DNA from: Mesorhizobium qingshengii
GTDB taxonomy: Bacteria; Pseudomonadota; Alphaproteobacteria; Rhizobiales; Rhizobiaceae
NCBI RefSeq assembly: GCF_027563465.1
Contig: NZ_JAPFQA010000009.1
Location: 1 to 64,000, forward strand
Reading direction: 5' to 3'
Length of the DNA: 64,000 nucleotides
Each line of letters starts with the position of its first letter. Position 1 is the stretch's first letter. Made by a program: the position numbers and the translations under genes. Below, piece after piece: positions 41,709 to 51,052 of this stretch. The notes under the pieces are model-generated. The model did no database searches. It worked only from the letters and a program-made list of their open reading frames with translations, and was not told where the DNA came from.

Positions 41709-43367
41709 ATGGCGGGACTTGCACGGAGCGTCGCTGCGGCGATTTTCCTTTTGTCGATGACGACGTTCGGCTTCGCCGCGAACAAGGTCATCATCATTCT
41801 CGATGCCTCCGGCTCGATGTGGGCGCAGATCGACGGCAAGCCCAAGCTTGAAATCGCCCGCGAGTCGCTGAGAACCGTGCTTCAATCGACCCCCGCCGAT
41901 GACGAAATCGGCTTCATGGCGTATGGCCATCGCGAAAAAGGCAGCTGTGACGACATCCAGTTGATCGTGCCGCCCCAGGCCGGTTCGGCCAGCGCCATTT
42001 CGGCCGCCGCCGACAGTTTGAAGTTCCTCGGCAAGACACCGCTGACGGCGGCCGTCAAGCAGGCCGCCGAAGCGTTGAAATACACCGAGGACAAGGCCAC
42101 CGTCGTTCTCATCACCGATGGGCTGGAGACGTGCGGCGGAGATCCTTGCGCGCTCGGCAAGGAGCTCGAAGCGTCCGGCGTCGATTTCACTGCCGACGTG
42201 GTCGGTTTTGGCCTTACCGCCGACGAAGGCAAGCAGATCGCCTGCCTTGCCGACAACACCGGCGGCAAATATATCCAGGCGTCCGACGAGAAGGCGCTGC
42301 AGGACGCGCTTGTCGAGACGGTGGCGGCTCCCGCGCCAGCGCCCGAACCGGCGCCTGCTCCCGCCCCGGCGCCTGCACCGGAAAAACCGGAATTCAATTT
42401 TCTGCCGACCGCGCTGCTGGCAGAGGGTGGCGATCCGGTCACCGACGGCAATGCCTGGGAAGTCTACAAGGCGAAATCCGATGGCACGCGGGGCGACAAC
42501 GTCACCACCGAATACGGAGCCTACAAAGCCAATCTGGAACCGGGCGACTACATCATCGTCGCGCGCGACGGCGAGGCCAAGCTTGAGCAGAAGATCAAGA
42601 TCGAGGCAGGCCAGGTCTACAAGCCTCTCTTCATCCTGAACGCCGGCACGCTCATCATCCATCCGCGACCCAGCGAAGGGGCGGATGTTGTCGATGGCGC
42701 GTCCGTCGTGGTCGATTATCCCGGCGCTGACATGCCCGCGACCTATTATGGGACCACGAAAGCCGTGTTGCCGGCAGGCGACGAGAAGGTGACTGTCACG
42801 ATCGGGCAGGGCGTGGTCACCGAGACGATACCGCTTGCTGCCGGCAAGACCGTGGAAAAGGATATGATCGCCGGCGTCGGCCATGTCGTTGCCAATGCCT
42901 ATTATACCGCCGGTGGCGACAAGGCGGACGGTTCGGGTATCGGCTTCAAGATCGTGAAGGCGAAGAAGAAGATCGACGGAACCAGGGACGAGGTGACCTA
43001 TGCCTATGGGCCCGACAGCAAGTTCGATCTGCCGCCCGACGACTATGTGTTGATTGCGACGGTCGATCTCGCCGTGGTCGAGCAGCCGTTCACCGTCAAG
43101 GTCGGCGAATTTCAGGATGTGAAGATCGCCATGAATGCCGGCGTGCTGGCGATCACCGCGCCTGGAGCCTCGAAAATCGAGATTTTCGAGGCCAAGAAGG
43201 ACATCAACGGCAACCGCAAGTCGCTTGGCTACGCGTACGACCAGAAGTATCAGGCGGCGATACCGGCGGGCGACTATGCCGTCGTGTCGGAGAAATCGGA
43301 CAACAGCTCGAAGGAAGGCACCGTGACGGTCAAGGCCGGCGAGCGAGCCGAACTGACTGTGCAATAG
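41709..43367 (+). CDS. Secreted VWA-domain protein
   Basis: A 552-residue exported protein. Residues 1-23 are a signal peptide (FGFA|AN). A von Willebrand A domain follows with the MIDAS motif DASGSMW near residue 32 and later TLG-type metal sites (TPLTAAV, ITDGLETCGGDPC with a likely disulfide). A Pro/Ala linker (APAPEPAPAPAPAPAPEK) joins it to a C-terminal region of repeated beta-rich modules (EPGDYIIVARDG, LPAGDEKVTVTIG, IPAGDYAVVSEK), three or four copies of a P-x-G-D-Y element. It may bind an envelope or matrix ligand. The TPR-less design is common in rhizobia. A perfect terminator follows. Confidence 0.8.
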   Translation: MAGLARSVAAAIFLLSMTTFGFAANKVIIILDASGSMWAQIDGKPKLEIARESLRTVLQSTPADDEIGFMAYGHREKGSCDDIQLIVPPQAGSASAISAAADSLKFLGKTPLTAAVKQAAEALKYTEDKATVVLITDGLETCGGDPCALGKELEASGVDFTADVVGFGLTADEGKQIACLADNTGGKYIQASDEKALQDALVETVAAPAPAPEPAPAPAPAPAPEKPEFNFLPTALLAEGGDPVTDGNAWEVYKAKSDGTRGDNVTTEYGAYKANLEPGDYIIVARDGEAKLEQKIKIEAGQVYKPLFILNAGTLIIHPRPSEGADVVDGASVVVDYPGADMPATYYGTTKAVLPAGDEKVTVTIGQGVVTETIPLAAGKTVEKDMIAGVGHVVANAYYTAGGDKADGSGIGFKIVKAKKKIDGTRDEVTYAYGPDSKFDLPPDDYVLIATVDLAVVEQPFTVKVGEFQDVKIAMNAGVLAITAPGASKIEIFEAKKDINGNRKSLGYAYDQKYQAAIPAGDYAVVSEKSDNSSKEGTVTVKAGERAELTVQ

Positions 43368-43386
43368 AATCGCATGCACGACCGCA

Positions 43387-43413
43387 AAAGGGCGGCCATG
43401 AGCCGCCCTTTTT
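43387..43413. terminator. Bidirectional rho-independent terminator
   Basis: A 10-bp perfect stem AAAGGGCGGC/GCCGCCCTTT with a 5-nt loop. T-runs follow on both strands (TTTTTC on plus, TTTTGC on minus). It lies between the convergent VWA and edd genes and can stop both. Confidence 0.9.
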
Positions 43414-43435
43414 CATGAATTGCGCAAAACTGCCG

Positions 43436-45259
43436 TCACGCCGTTCCAAACGCGCTGGCGCCATGGTCGGCACGGCCGACCAGCTGCCGGAATCCGGCGA
43501 ACAGTTCGCGACCGAAACCGAATTCATTGCCGATGAGGTCGGCGTCCGCTGTCCGGCGCAGCGCGAAATCCCCGGCCGGCACCAGCACTTCCAGCGTTCC
43601 GGCGTCGGCGTCGAGCCTGATGATGTCACCCTCATGGATCCTGGCGATCGGCCCGTCCTCTACCGCCTCTGGCGTCACATGGATCGCCGCCGGCACCTTG
43701 CCGGACGCACCCGACATGCGCCCGTCGGTGACCAGCGCCACGCGCTGGCCGCGATCCTGCAAGATGCCGAGCACCGTGGTCAGCTTGTGCAACTCCGGCA
43801 TGCCGTTGGCCTTCGGACCCTGGAAGCGGATGACGGCGATGAAATCGCCTGTCAGCGTGCCTGCCTTGAACGCCTCGTTCAGCCCTTGCTGGCTGTCGAA
43901 CACCTTGGCCGGCGCCTCGATTAGGCGCCGCTCCGGCTTCACCGCCGAGGTCTTGATCACGGCGTGGCCGAGATTGCCCGACAGCACTTTCAGACCGCCG
44001 GTGGCCTGGAACGCCTTGCTGAATGGCGCCAGCACCTTCTCGTCTCCGCTTGTCCGCGGCGAGGCCTCGCGCACCACACCGCCATCGGCGCCAAGCTTTG
44101 CCTCGACGGCATAGGGTCGCAATCCTTCGCCCCACACGGTCTGCACGTCCTCATGCAGGATGCCTTCGTCGAGCAGTTCGCGAATCAGGAATCCGAGGCC
44201 GCCGGCGGCGTGGAAATGGTTCACGTCGGCAAGACCGTTCGGGTAGACCCGGGCCAGCAGCGGCACCGCTTCCGAGAGATCCGAAATGTCCTGCCATGTG
44301 ATCGCGATGCCGGCGGCCGCCGCCATGGCGATCAGGTGGATGGTGTGGTTCGTCGACCCACCGGTGGCGTGCAGGCCGACGACGCCATTGACGATCGAAC
44401 GCTCGTCGATCATCCGGCCGACCGGCGTATAGGCATTGCCGAGCGCGGTGATCGCCAGCGCCCGCTTGGTCGCTTCCCGGGTCAACGCGTCGCGCAGCGG
44501 CGTGCCGGGATTGACGAAGGAAGCGCCTGGCGTGTGCAGGCCCATGATCTCCATCAGCATCTGGTTGGAGTTCGCCGTGCCGTAGAAGGTGCAGGTCCCC
44601 GGCCCATGGTAAGACCTGGACTCGGCCTCGAGCAGTTCGGCCCGCCCGGCCTTGCCTTCGGCATAGAGCTGGCGGACCTTGGCCTTTTCGTCGTTTGGCA
44701 GGCCGGTGGTCATCGGTCCAGCCGGAATGAACACCGCCGGCAGATGGCCGAAGGTCAGTGCCGCTATCACCAGCCCCGGCACGATCTTGTCGCAGACGCC
44801 GAGATAGACGGCGGCGTCGAACATGTTGTGCGAAAGGCCGATCGCGGCGGCCATGGCGATCACGTCGCGCGAAAACAGCGACAGCTCCATGCCGGGCTGG
44901 CCCTGCGTGACGCCATCGCACATTGCCGGCACGCCGCCAGCCACCTGGGCAATGCCGCCAGCCTCGCGCGCCGCGTCCTTGATCAGCGCCGGAAAGGTCT
45001 CGAACGGCTGATGCGCCGACAGCATGTCGTTGTAGGAGGTGATGATGCCAAGGTTCGGCACCTTGTCGGCGCCCAGCGCCAGCTTTTCCGAGGGGCTGCA
45101 GACCGCAAAGCCATGGGCGAGGTTGCCGCAGGACAGCACGGCCCGGTTGGCGGTGCGGTTCGACGCTTCGGCGATGCGGCCAAGATAGCGCTCGCGGCCC
45201 GGTCTGGAGCGCTGGCGGATGCGCTCGGTGATGGCTTCTATGTCGCGTCTGGCGGTCAT
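43436..45259 (-). CDS. edd: 6-Phosphogluconate dehydratase
   Basis: A 607-residue Entner-Doudoroff dehydratase converting 6-phosphogluconate to KDPG. It belongs to the IlvD/Edd iron-sulfur family: GGVPAMCDGVTQGQPGMELS, FIPAGPMTTGLPN, GPGTCTFYGTANSNQMLMEI and GGSTNHTIHLIAMA hold the conserved Cys residues of the [4Fe-4S] cluster and the catalytic loop. The ATG at 45259 is used instead of the longer 45295 frame, which adds 12 non-conserved residues. It is the last gene of the zwf-pgl-edd operon, 71 bp after pgl, and ends at a bidirectional terminator. Confidence 0.95.
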   Translation of the reverse strand: MTARRDIEAITERIRQRSRPGRERYLGRIAEASNRTANRAVLSCGNLAHGFAVCSPSEKLALGADKVPNLGIITSYNDMLSAHQPFETFPALIKDAAREAGGIAQVAGGVPAMCDGVTQGQPGMELSLFSRDVIAMAAAIGLSHNMFDAAVYLGVCDKIVPGLVIAALTFGHLPAVFIPAGPMTTGLPNDEKAKVRQLYAEGKAGRAELLEAESRSYHGPGTCTFYGTANSNQMLMEIMGLHTPGASFVNPGTPLRDALTREATKRALAITALGNAYTPVGRMIDERSIVNGVVGLHATGGSTNHTIHLIAMAAAAGIAITWQDISDLSEAVPLLARVYPNGLADVNHFHAAGGLGFLIRELLDEGILHEDVQTVWGEGLRPYAVEAKLGADGGVVREASPRTSGDEKVLAPFSKAFQATGGLKVLSGNLGHAVIKTSAVKPERRLIEAPAKVFDSQQGLNEAFKAGTLTGDFIAVIRFQGPKANGMPELHKLTTVLGILQDRGQRVALVTDGRMSGASGKVPAAIHVTPEAVEDGPIARIHEGDIIRLDADAGTLEVLVPAGDFALRRTADADLIGNEFGFGRELFAGFRQLVGRADHGASAFGTA

Positions 45260-45330
45260 GGTGTCGGTCCTTTCAGGCGAGGTCCCGGAACACAATCCGG
45301 CTGTCTGCCGGGACCCACAGCAAGTTCAAG

Positions 45331-46047
45331 TCAGGGGGCCCAGAAAACCTCTACGGGCTTCGGTGCGGCATCGAGCACGGCGCGAATTGGCTTTCGCGGT
45401 CCGGGCGCGACCGCGCCGTCGAAGGCGGTTCGCTTGTCTTCGCCCTCTATGTGAAGTGCGATGAAGCCGGCATCGACGATGCGAGCCAGCGACAGGGTCA
45501 GCCGCGGCTCGCCGGCGCTGGCCGCGTGAACCGGCAGCACGATCCGGTCGGAGGCTGGATCGAGCAGCTTTGGCAAATCGTCGGCGTCGGGAAAGAACGA
45601 GGCGGTGTGGCCGTCCGGTCCCATGCCGAGCACGACGACATCGAGCGGCCAGGGCAGCGACAGGAGCGCCGCATCGTCGGATGCGGCGGCGTCCTCGATG
45701 CCGACGGCCTCATGATATAGCGGCACGAAACGTGCCGCCTTGGCCGCGTTCTGCAACAGATTGGCGGCCACCAGGCCTGCGTTGGAGCGCGGCGAGGAGG
45801 CGGGCACGAAACGCTCGTCGACCAGCGTCACGATCACCTTGTCCCAGGCGATCGGTGTGGCCGAAAGCGCCGCGAAGAACTTTGCCGGCGTCGTGCCGCC
45901 GGAAACCGCCAACAGCGCCGTGGCGCGCTCGGCAATCGCCTTGCTCAGGCGATCGGCAACGCGGCCGGCCAGGGCAGTGGCCAGTTCCGGACGGCCGGAA
46001 AAGGCATGCCAATTGTAGGCGGCGCCGTTCAGTTGCTCTCGTGCCAT
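45331..46047 (-). CDS. pgl: 6-Phosphogluconolactonase
   Basis: A 238-residue lactonase (SolGlu/DevB fold) hydrolysing 6-phosphogluconolactone. Motifs include LLAVSGGTTPAKFFAAL, the VTLVDERFVP substrate loop, VVLGMGPDGHTASFFP and the C-terminal RIVDAGFIALHIEG. All are standard. It lies between zwf and edd, overlapping the zwf stop by 19 bp, which supports translational coupling. The three genes carry glucose-6-phosphate to KDPG together. Confidence 0.93.
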   Translation of the reverse strand: MAREQLNGAAYNWHAFSGRPELATALAGRVADRLSKAIAERATALLAVSGGTTPAKFFAALSATPIAWDKVIVTLVDERFVPASSPRSNAGLVAANLLQNAAKAARFVPLYHEAVGIEDAAASDDAALLSLPWPLDVVVLGMGPDGHTASFFPDADDLPKLLDPASDRIVLPVHAASAGEPRLTLSLARIVDAGFIALHIEGEDKRTAFDGAVAPGPRKPIRAVLDAAPKPVEVFWAP

Positions 46048-47498
46048 GTCCGCCCGTCACGTTCGATCAGTGCAATGGAGGCCGATGGCCCCCAGGTGCC
46101 GGCCGTATAGCCCTGCGCCTCTTGCCTGGCGCTTTCCCAGGCGTGCTGGATGGGGTCGATCCACTTCCACGCCGCCTCGACCTCGTCGCGGCGCATGAAC
46201 AGGGTCTGGTTGCCGCGGATGACATCCATGATCAGCCGCTCATAAGCGTCCGGCGCGCGGCCTTGGAACGACTGCGCGAAACTCATGTCGAGCGGGATCT
46301 GGCGCAGCCGCATGCCGCCCGGGCCCGGATCCTTGATCATGATGAACTGCTTGACGCCCTCGTCCGGCTGCAACCGGATGACCAGCTGGTTTGCGAAGAT
46401 CGGTCCGGCGCTGTCGCCGAAGATGGAATGCGGGATCGGCTTGAACTCGATGGCTATTTCCGAAACACGGGTCGCCAGCCGCTTGCCGGTCCTGAGGTAG
46501 AACGGAACGCCCGACCAGCGCCAGTTGCCGATCTCGGCCTTGATGGCGACGAAGGTCTCGGTGTTGCTGTCGTGGCCCAGTTCCTCGACATAGCCCTTGA
46601 CCGGCCCACCGGCCGAGGCCCCGGCGCGATATTGCCCGCGCACGGTTTGCTTCGGCGCTTCGTTGCCATTGATGCGCTTCAGCGCGCGCAGCACCTTCAG
46701 TTTCTCGTCGCGCACCGCGTCGGCGTCCATCGACGACGGCGCCTCCATGGCGACGAGGCACAAGAGCTGCAGCATGTGGTTCTGCACCATGTCGCGCAGA
46801 GCGCCAGCCTTGTCGTAATAGGTGACGCGGTCTTCCAGCCCCACGGTCTCGGCCACGGTGATCTGCACATGGTCGATATGGGCGGAGTTCCAGAGCGGCT
46901 CGTAGAGCGCGTTGGCAAAGCGCAGCGCCATCAGGTTCTGCACCGTCTCCTTGCCGAGATAGTGGTCGATGCGGAAGATCTGGCTTTCGTGGAAGTCGTC
47001 GCCGACCAGATCGTTGAGCGTACGCGCCGAGGCAAGGTCGCGGCCGATCGGCTTCTCCAGCACGATGCGCGAGTTCGGCGTGATCAGATTGTGCTCTTTC
47101 AGCTTGTGCGAAATGTCGCCGAACAGCGCCGGCGCCACCGCCAGGTAGAAGGCACGGATGCGATCGCTGTCGCCAATCGCTTTCTTGAGTTTGTCGAATC
47201 CCGCACCGCTCGTTGCATCGGCCGAGACGTAGGAGAGCCGTGCCAGGAAGGTCTTCAACTCCTTGGCGTCGATATCGGCCGCCTTGACGTGCTCGGAGAT
47301 CGCCTGTTTGGCGAAAGCCTGGAATTCCTCGTCACTCATTTTCGAGCGCGACGTGCCGATGATGCGCGTCGGTTCGGAGAATTGATGGTCGCGCTGGCGA
47401 TGGTAGAGCGACGGCAGAAGCTTGCGCTCCGACAGATCGCCGGTGCCGCCGAAAATGATGAAGTCGAACGGTTCGACGGGGATGATCTGGCTGGTCAT
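46029..47498 (-). CDS. zwf: Glucose-6-phosphate dehydrogenase
   Basis: A 489-residue dehydrogenase oxidising glucose-6-phosphate to the lactone with NADP+ or NAD+. It has the nucleotide motif IIFGGTGDLSERKLLPSLY, the active-site FRIDHYLGKETVQN and the later RAAAGA-like nucleotide region (EKPIGRDLASARTLN). Length matches the family. It is the first gene of the operon; its start at 47498 follows the region with a TATAATCTAATC-like stretch near 47536-47547 that could be the promoter. Regulation is probably by a HexR-type repressor, not present in this window. Confidence 0.95.
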   Translation of the reverse strand: MTSQIIPVEPFDFIIFGGTGDLSERKLLPSLYHRQRDHQFSEPTRIIGTSRSKMSDEEFQAFAKQAISEHVKAADIDAKELKTFLARLSYVSADATSGAGFDKLKKAIGDSDRIRAFYLAVAPALFGDISHKLKEHNLITPNSRIVLEKPIGRDLASARTLNDLVGDDFHESQIFRIDHYLGKETVQNLMALRFANALYEPLWNSAHIDHVQITVAETVGLEDRVTYYDKAGALRDMVQNHMLQLLCLVAMEAPSSMDADAVRDEKLKVLRALKRINGNEAPKQTVRGQYRAGASAGGPVKGYVEELGHDSNTETFVAIKAEIGNWRWSGVPFYLRTGKRLATRVSEIAIEFKPIPHSIFGDSAGPIFANQLVIRLQPDEGVKQFIMIKDPGPGGMRLRQIPLDMSFAQSFQGRAPDAYERLIMDVIRGNQTLFMRRDEVEAAWKWIDPIQHAWESARQEAQGYTAGTWGPSASIALIERDGRTWHESN

Positions 47499-47708
47499 GG
47501 TCTGTCCGCTTTGACGCCGGTCGCAAGAACGCGGCTGATATAATCTAATCGATTTAAATATTCCAGTGCCATGGTGTCACATCTGAGTGTTCGCACCTGC
47601 CCCTTGACAGTCCGAGACCCCGGAGGCTTGTCGATAGCGCGGTTCCGGAAGCCTTCGCAGTTGCAACATAGAGCGGGATCGAGGCGAAAGCCAAAGGAGA
47701 AATCGGCG

Positions 47709-47801
47709 ATGGCCGCGCATCTTCCGACCACCTTGGCCGGAAGCCTTGGCTTTGCGCCGATATGCGTCGCCAGCGCGCTGGTCTATCGTCACCAATCATG
47801 A
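47709..47801 (+). CDS. Possible 30-residue leader ORF
   Basis: An ATG at 47709 opens a 30-codon frame with AAGGAGA 8 bp upstream, an unusually good ribosome-binding site. The peptide starts MAAHLPTTLAGSLGF and ends YRHQS, then stops 12 bp before the SDR gene. It has no recognisable domain. It could be a translated leader for the SDR gene or a chance frame. Confidence 0.35.
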   Translation: MAAHLPTTLAGSLGFAPICVASALVYRHQS

Positions 47802-47813
47802 GCGGGAAAAAGC

Positions 47814-48560
47814 ATGCGTCTGCAAAACAAGGTTGCCGTCATCACCGGTGCCGCGTCGGGCTTCGGTGAGGGTATCGCCAGGTGCTTTGCCAAGGAAGGC
47901 GCCAGGGTCGTTGTCGCCGACTTGAACGCCAAGGGCGCCGAACGTGTTGCCCGAGAGATCGGCGAAGCGGCGATCTGGACCCAGACGGATGTTTCGCTGC
48001 GGTCCGAGTTCGACGAGATGGTCTATGCCGCGAAAAGCGCCTTTGGCCGCATCGACATCATGGTCAACAATGCCGGGTTTACCCATCGCAATGGCGACAT
48101 GCTCAAGGTCGACGAGGAAACCTTCGACCTGATCACCGCTGTCAACATGAAGGCGATCTATCACGCGGCACTTGCCGTGGTGCCGATCATGGACCGGCAA
48201 GGCGGCGGCGTCATCCTGACCACGGCTTCCACCGCCGGCATCCGGCCCCGGCCCGGCCTCACCTGGTACAATGCGTCGAAGGGCTGGGCGATCACCGCCA
48301 CCAAATCGATGGCGGTGGAACTGGCGCCGAAGAACATCCGCGTCAACTGCCTCTGTCCTGTCGCCGGCGAGACCGGCATGCTGGAAAAATTCATGGGCGC
48401 CGACACGCCGGAGATCCGTCAAAAGTTCCGCGCATCGATCCCGCTTGGCCGGCTTTCGACGCCGCTCGATATCGCCAACGCCGCACTCTGGCTGGCTTCG
48501 GATGAAGCCGCCTTCATCACCGGTGTAGCGCTGGAGGTCGACGGCGGACGCTGCATCTGA
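47814..48560 (+). CDS. SDR-family oxidoreductase
   Basis: A 248-residue classical short-chain dehydrogenase. It has TGAASGFGEG (about residues 11-20), NNAG in MVNNAGFTH, the catalytic Tyr/Lys in TWYNASKGWAITATKS, the Ser in LTTASTAG and the C-terminal ALEVDGGRCI. The substrate, probably a sugar alcohol, keto acid or steroid-like alcohol, is not predictable. Methionine 1 follows a weak GGGAAAAAG. It has no obvious operon partner: upstream is the leader-like frame and downstream the Mur-like gene after a 24-bp gap. Confidence 0.88.
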   Translation: MRLQNKVAVITGAASGFGEGIARCFAKEGARVVVADLNAKGAERVAREIGEAAIWTQTDVSLRSEFDEMVYAAKSAFGRIDIMVNNAGFTHRNGDMLKVDEETFDLITAVNMKAIYHAALAVVPIMDRQGGGVILTTASTAGIRPRPGLTWYNASKGWAITATKSMAVELAPKNIRVNCLCPVAGETGMLEKFMGADTPEIRQKFRASIPLGRLSTPLDIANAALWLASDEAAFITGVALEVDGGRCI

Positions 48561-48584
48561 GAGCGCTCGCCATCCGGCGTCGAT

Positions 48585-49964
48585 TTGACTTGGCCGACGG
48601 GCAGGCGGCATAAAGCCTTCTTCGGGCTTTGGGGCCGTGCCGTGAGGAACGCCAGACTGCGGAAAGTTCACGAAGACCTGCGGCAGTATGTCAGGGGCTA
48701 CAATGCAAGGCGCGCCCGCTCGAAAAGCAAGGCGACCTTCATCGGCATAACCGGTAGCTCCGGCAAATCGACCGCAACGGCGCTGCTTGGGCACATATTG
48801 GCCGGCCATGGTTCGGTTCATATTCAACTTCTTTTCCATTCGCTGAAGATGCTGTCGAGGATGCTTTCGCGCCGGATCGGCGGCGTGAACTACGTCGTGG
48901 TTGAGGTGTCAGTGTCGGCGATCAATTCCATCAAGCCGATGGCGGAAATGTTGCGGCCGCATGTGGCTGTCGTCACAATGGTCCGGCTTGAGCATGTCTC
49001 CAGTTTCAGAACCTTGGAGAATGTCGCTCACGAAAAAGGCGCACTCGTCGAGGCTCTGGAACCGGGCGGCCTCGCCTTGCTCAATGCCGATGATCCGAAT
49101 GTGCTGGCCATGGCATCCGGGAAGGCGCAACGCTTTGTCACATTCGGCGAGTCAGAATCGGCCGACTACCGTGTCACCGAGGTCAGTGCCGGGTATCCTC
49201 GCATGCTCAGCTTCAAGTTACACTGGCGCGGCGGCGAGCTTGACCTCAAGACCCCCTTCCCAGGTGAGCATTTCTGGCTGCCGACTGTCGCAGCCGCGGC
49301 TGCGGCCCTCGAACTTGGAGTACCTTCGCAGACAGTTAAGGACCGGATCGAAACGTTTGAGCCTGTGGAAAACCGGTGCCAGGTGATTATCCCGGAGGGC
49401 GGGCCGCACTTCATCGTGGACTCCGTCAAGGCGCCTTGGCATTCGCTACCCCTTGCCTTGGATATGATGGCAAAATCTACCCTCAGCGAAAAGCGGATCG
49501 TGCTTGGCCAGTTGTCGGACTTTACCGATTCGAACGCAAAGTATGCCCGCGCCTATAAGAGCGCGCGTGAGATCGCGAACCAGGTGATATATGTTGGCGA
49601 GCATGCGCATCGCTCGAAGGCCAGCCAGGCCGATCGCGACACTGGCCGCTTCGTCGAATTGCGCACGCCGAAAGAGGTCTCGGATTACATCAGGCGGACA
49701 GCAGTGCCTGGCGAGTTGATCCTGTTGAAGAGTTCTTCCAATCTCCATCTGGAACGTGTCCCGCTTGCCTGGACTCACGATGTTCAGTGCTGGGTTCCGG
49801 TATGCGGCAAAACCGAGGGATGCCAGCAGTGCGGCCTCTATGAAGTGCCCTTCGAACAACATCGGGAGTTTGTAAGGCAACGCAAATCGGCGCGCCGCCT
49901 GCAACGTTTCCGGGGCCGCTTTGGGTGGTTGCTTGGCGGTTTAAGCCTCAGGCGCCGGTCTTGA
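48585..49964 (+). CDS. Orphan Mur-ligase-like protein
   Basis: A 459-residue protein with the Mur ligase central and C-terminal folds. The P-loop is ITGSSGKSTATALLG (about residues 54-68), followed by the family helices of VAVVTMVRLEHVSSFRT and LLNADDPN. It lacks the usual MurC/D/E N-terminal domain, so its amide acceptor is unknown. Unusually, the C-terminus carries Cys-x4-Cys-x5-Cys-x2-Cys in QCWVPVCGKTEGCQQCGL, a possible zinc or cluster site absent from classical Mur ligases. The start is uncertain; 48585 is a TTG, and GTG at 48642 is an alternative. Its stop overlaps the convergent SH3 gene by 17 bp. The product could be an envelope or storage conjugate. Confidence 0.75.
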   Translation: MTWPTGRRHKAFFGLWGRAVRNARLRKVHEDLRQYVRGYNARRARSKSKATFIGITGSSGKSTATALLGHILAGHGSVHIQLLFHSLKMLSRMLSRRIGGVNYVVVEVSVSAINSIKPMAEMLRPHVAVVTMVRLEHVSSFRTLENVAHEKGALVEALEPGGLALLNADDPNVLAMASGKAQRFVTFGESESADYRVTEVSAGYPRMLSFKLHWRGGELDLKTPFPGEHFWLPTVAAAAAALELGVPSQTVKDRIETFEPVENRCQVIIPEGGPHFIVDSVKAPWHSLPLALDMMAKSTLSEKRIVLGQLSDFTDSNAKYARAYKSAREIANQVIYVGEHAHRSKASQADRDTGRFVELRTPKEVSDYIRRTAVPGELILLKSSSNLHLERVPLAWTHDVQCWVPVCGKTEGCQQCGLYEVPFEQHREFVRQRKSARRLQRFRGRFGWLLGGLSLRRRS

Positions 49965-50814
49965 TGTAGCTCTTGTAGATCCAGCCGGTCTTTCCGTTGT
50001 AGACGATCTGGCACCATTTCTGGCAGCCCATCACCTGCACCGAGGCTCTGGCGGGCACCGTGCTGATGGCGGCCGCGTTCTTCTTCGGGCCGCTGCGCAT
50101 GGTCACGGCCCTCAGGATGCGGCCGGTTCCGGCGGCCACCACTTTCCGTGGCTTTGCCTTGGTTTGACTGGTGTCGTTCTGGGTTGCCTCGGGCTGCTGC
50201 TCCGGCGCTTGCGGTTGCGCCGCCGGGATGGCGGCGGTTTGCGCGCCATCGGGATCGCCGCCCGCCGCGCTGGTGGGGGCGGCAACCTTGGCAAGTTCGG
50301 TGGTGGCGTCGGTATCGGCTGCCGGCTGCGCGAAAGCCGCCGCCGGTTTGTCCGGCGCCTGTTCGGCCTGGTTCGTCACCTGGCTGGGGGCGGAGGCGGC
50401 CTTCGACTGCGAATTGGTCCAACGGGGATCATTGGCCGCGAGCGCTTGCATGGTGGCTTCCGCTCCCGCCACCGTCGGTGAAACCTTATCGGACTTGCGT
50501 GCCGCCTGCGGCACGGCTGCCGTGGCCACAGCGGGCCCGACAGGAGCGATTTTCGTCGTCTTCACCGGAATGGTCGGAATGGTCTGCTCGGGGCTCGCTG
50601 CCGCTTGCCTCTCACTGGCCGGCAATGCCAGCCACAACGCCACCGCGGCAACGCCAAGCAGTGCTGCGGTTCCGATCGCGGCGATCACCAGGTGCGAGTT
50701 GGAACGGACTTCCTGCCAGAAGGACGGCCGCATGTCGTATCCGAACTGCATGGCAAAGCGCCGACGTTCCGGCGTACCGAAACTGAAGGGCTCTCTCACT
50801 CTTGCCACCTCCAT
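49948..50814 (-). CDS. Membrane-anchored SH3b-domain protein
   Basis: A 288-residue protein with one N-terminal TM segment (about residues 45-64, LVIAAIGTAALLGVAAVALW). A long low-complexity Ala/Pro/Gln linker follows (e.g. ATAAVPQAARKS, AIPAAQPQAPEQQPEA). The C-terminal SH3b domain (RAVTMRSGPKKNAAAIS, VMGCQKWCQIVYNGKTGWIY) is probably bound to cell wall in the periplasm. Two Cys in the SH3b domain (GCQKWC) may form a disulfide. I chose the ATG at 50814. The gene is convergent with the Mur-like gene, overlapping by 17 bp. Confidence 0.8.
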   Translation of the reverse strand: MEVARVREPFSFGTPERRRFAMQFGYDMRPSFWQEVRSNSHLVIAAIGTAALLGVAAVALWLALPASERQAAASPEQTIPTIPVKTTKIAPVGPAVATAAVPQAARKSDKVSPTVAGAEATMQALAANDPRWTNSQSKAASAPSQVTNQAEQAPDKPAAAFAQPAADTDATTELAKVAAPTSAAGGDPDGAQTAAIPAAQPQAPEQQPEATQNDTSQTKAKPRKVVAAGTGRILRAVTMRSGPKKNAAAISTVPARASVQVMGCQKWCQIVYNGKTGWIYKSYIKTGA

Positions 50815-51052
50815 AAGCGGGCCGATGTTCTTTCGATCGGTGCCGGAAGTCCGGCGTCTGATCGGCATCGGTCCCAAAAAATCAACGCGGGCAGGCCCGC
50901 AGCAATCCCCGAACAATCGCCCAGAACGGGCATCTTTCGCCCGCGATTGTGGCATCAGTGCGCCGACGTTAAGGATTCTGCGCCTTTGCCGGGGATTGCG
51001 CAATGCGTCGGTTGGGCAACAAATATTACAATATTACATTAGACCGGAGCGG

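Noticed and set aside
41328..43379. 683-residue minus-strand frame over the VWA gene
   Set aside because: Antisense to a gene with signal peptide, MIDAS site and terminator; long only because of GC-rich codon bias.
43964..45454. 496-residue plus-strand frame over edd
   Set aside because: Antisense to the conserved dehydratase gene; no domain.
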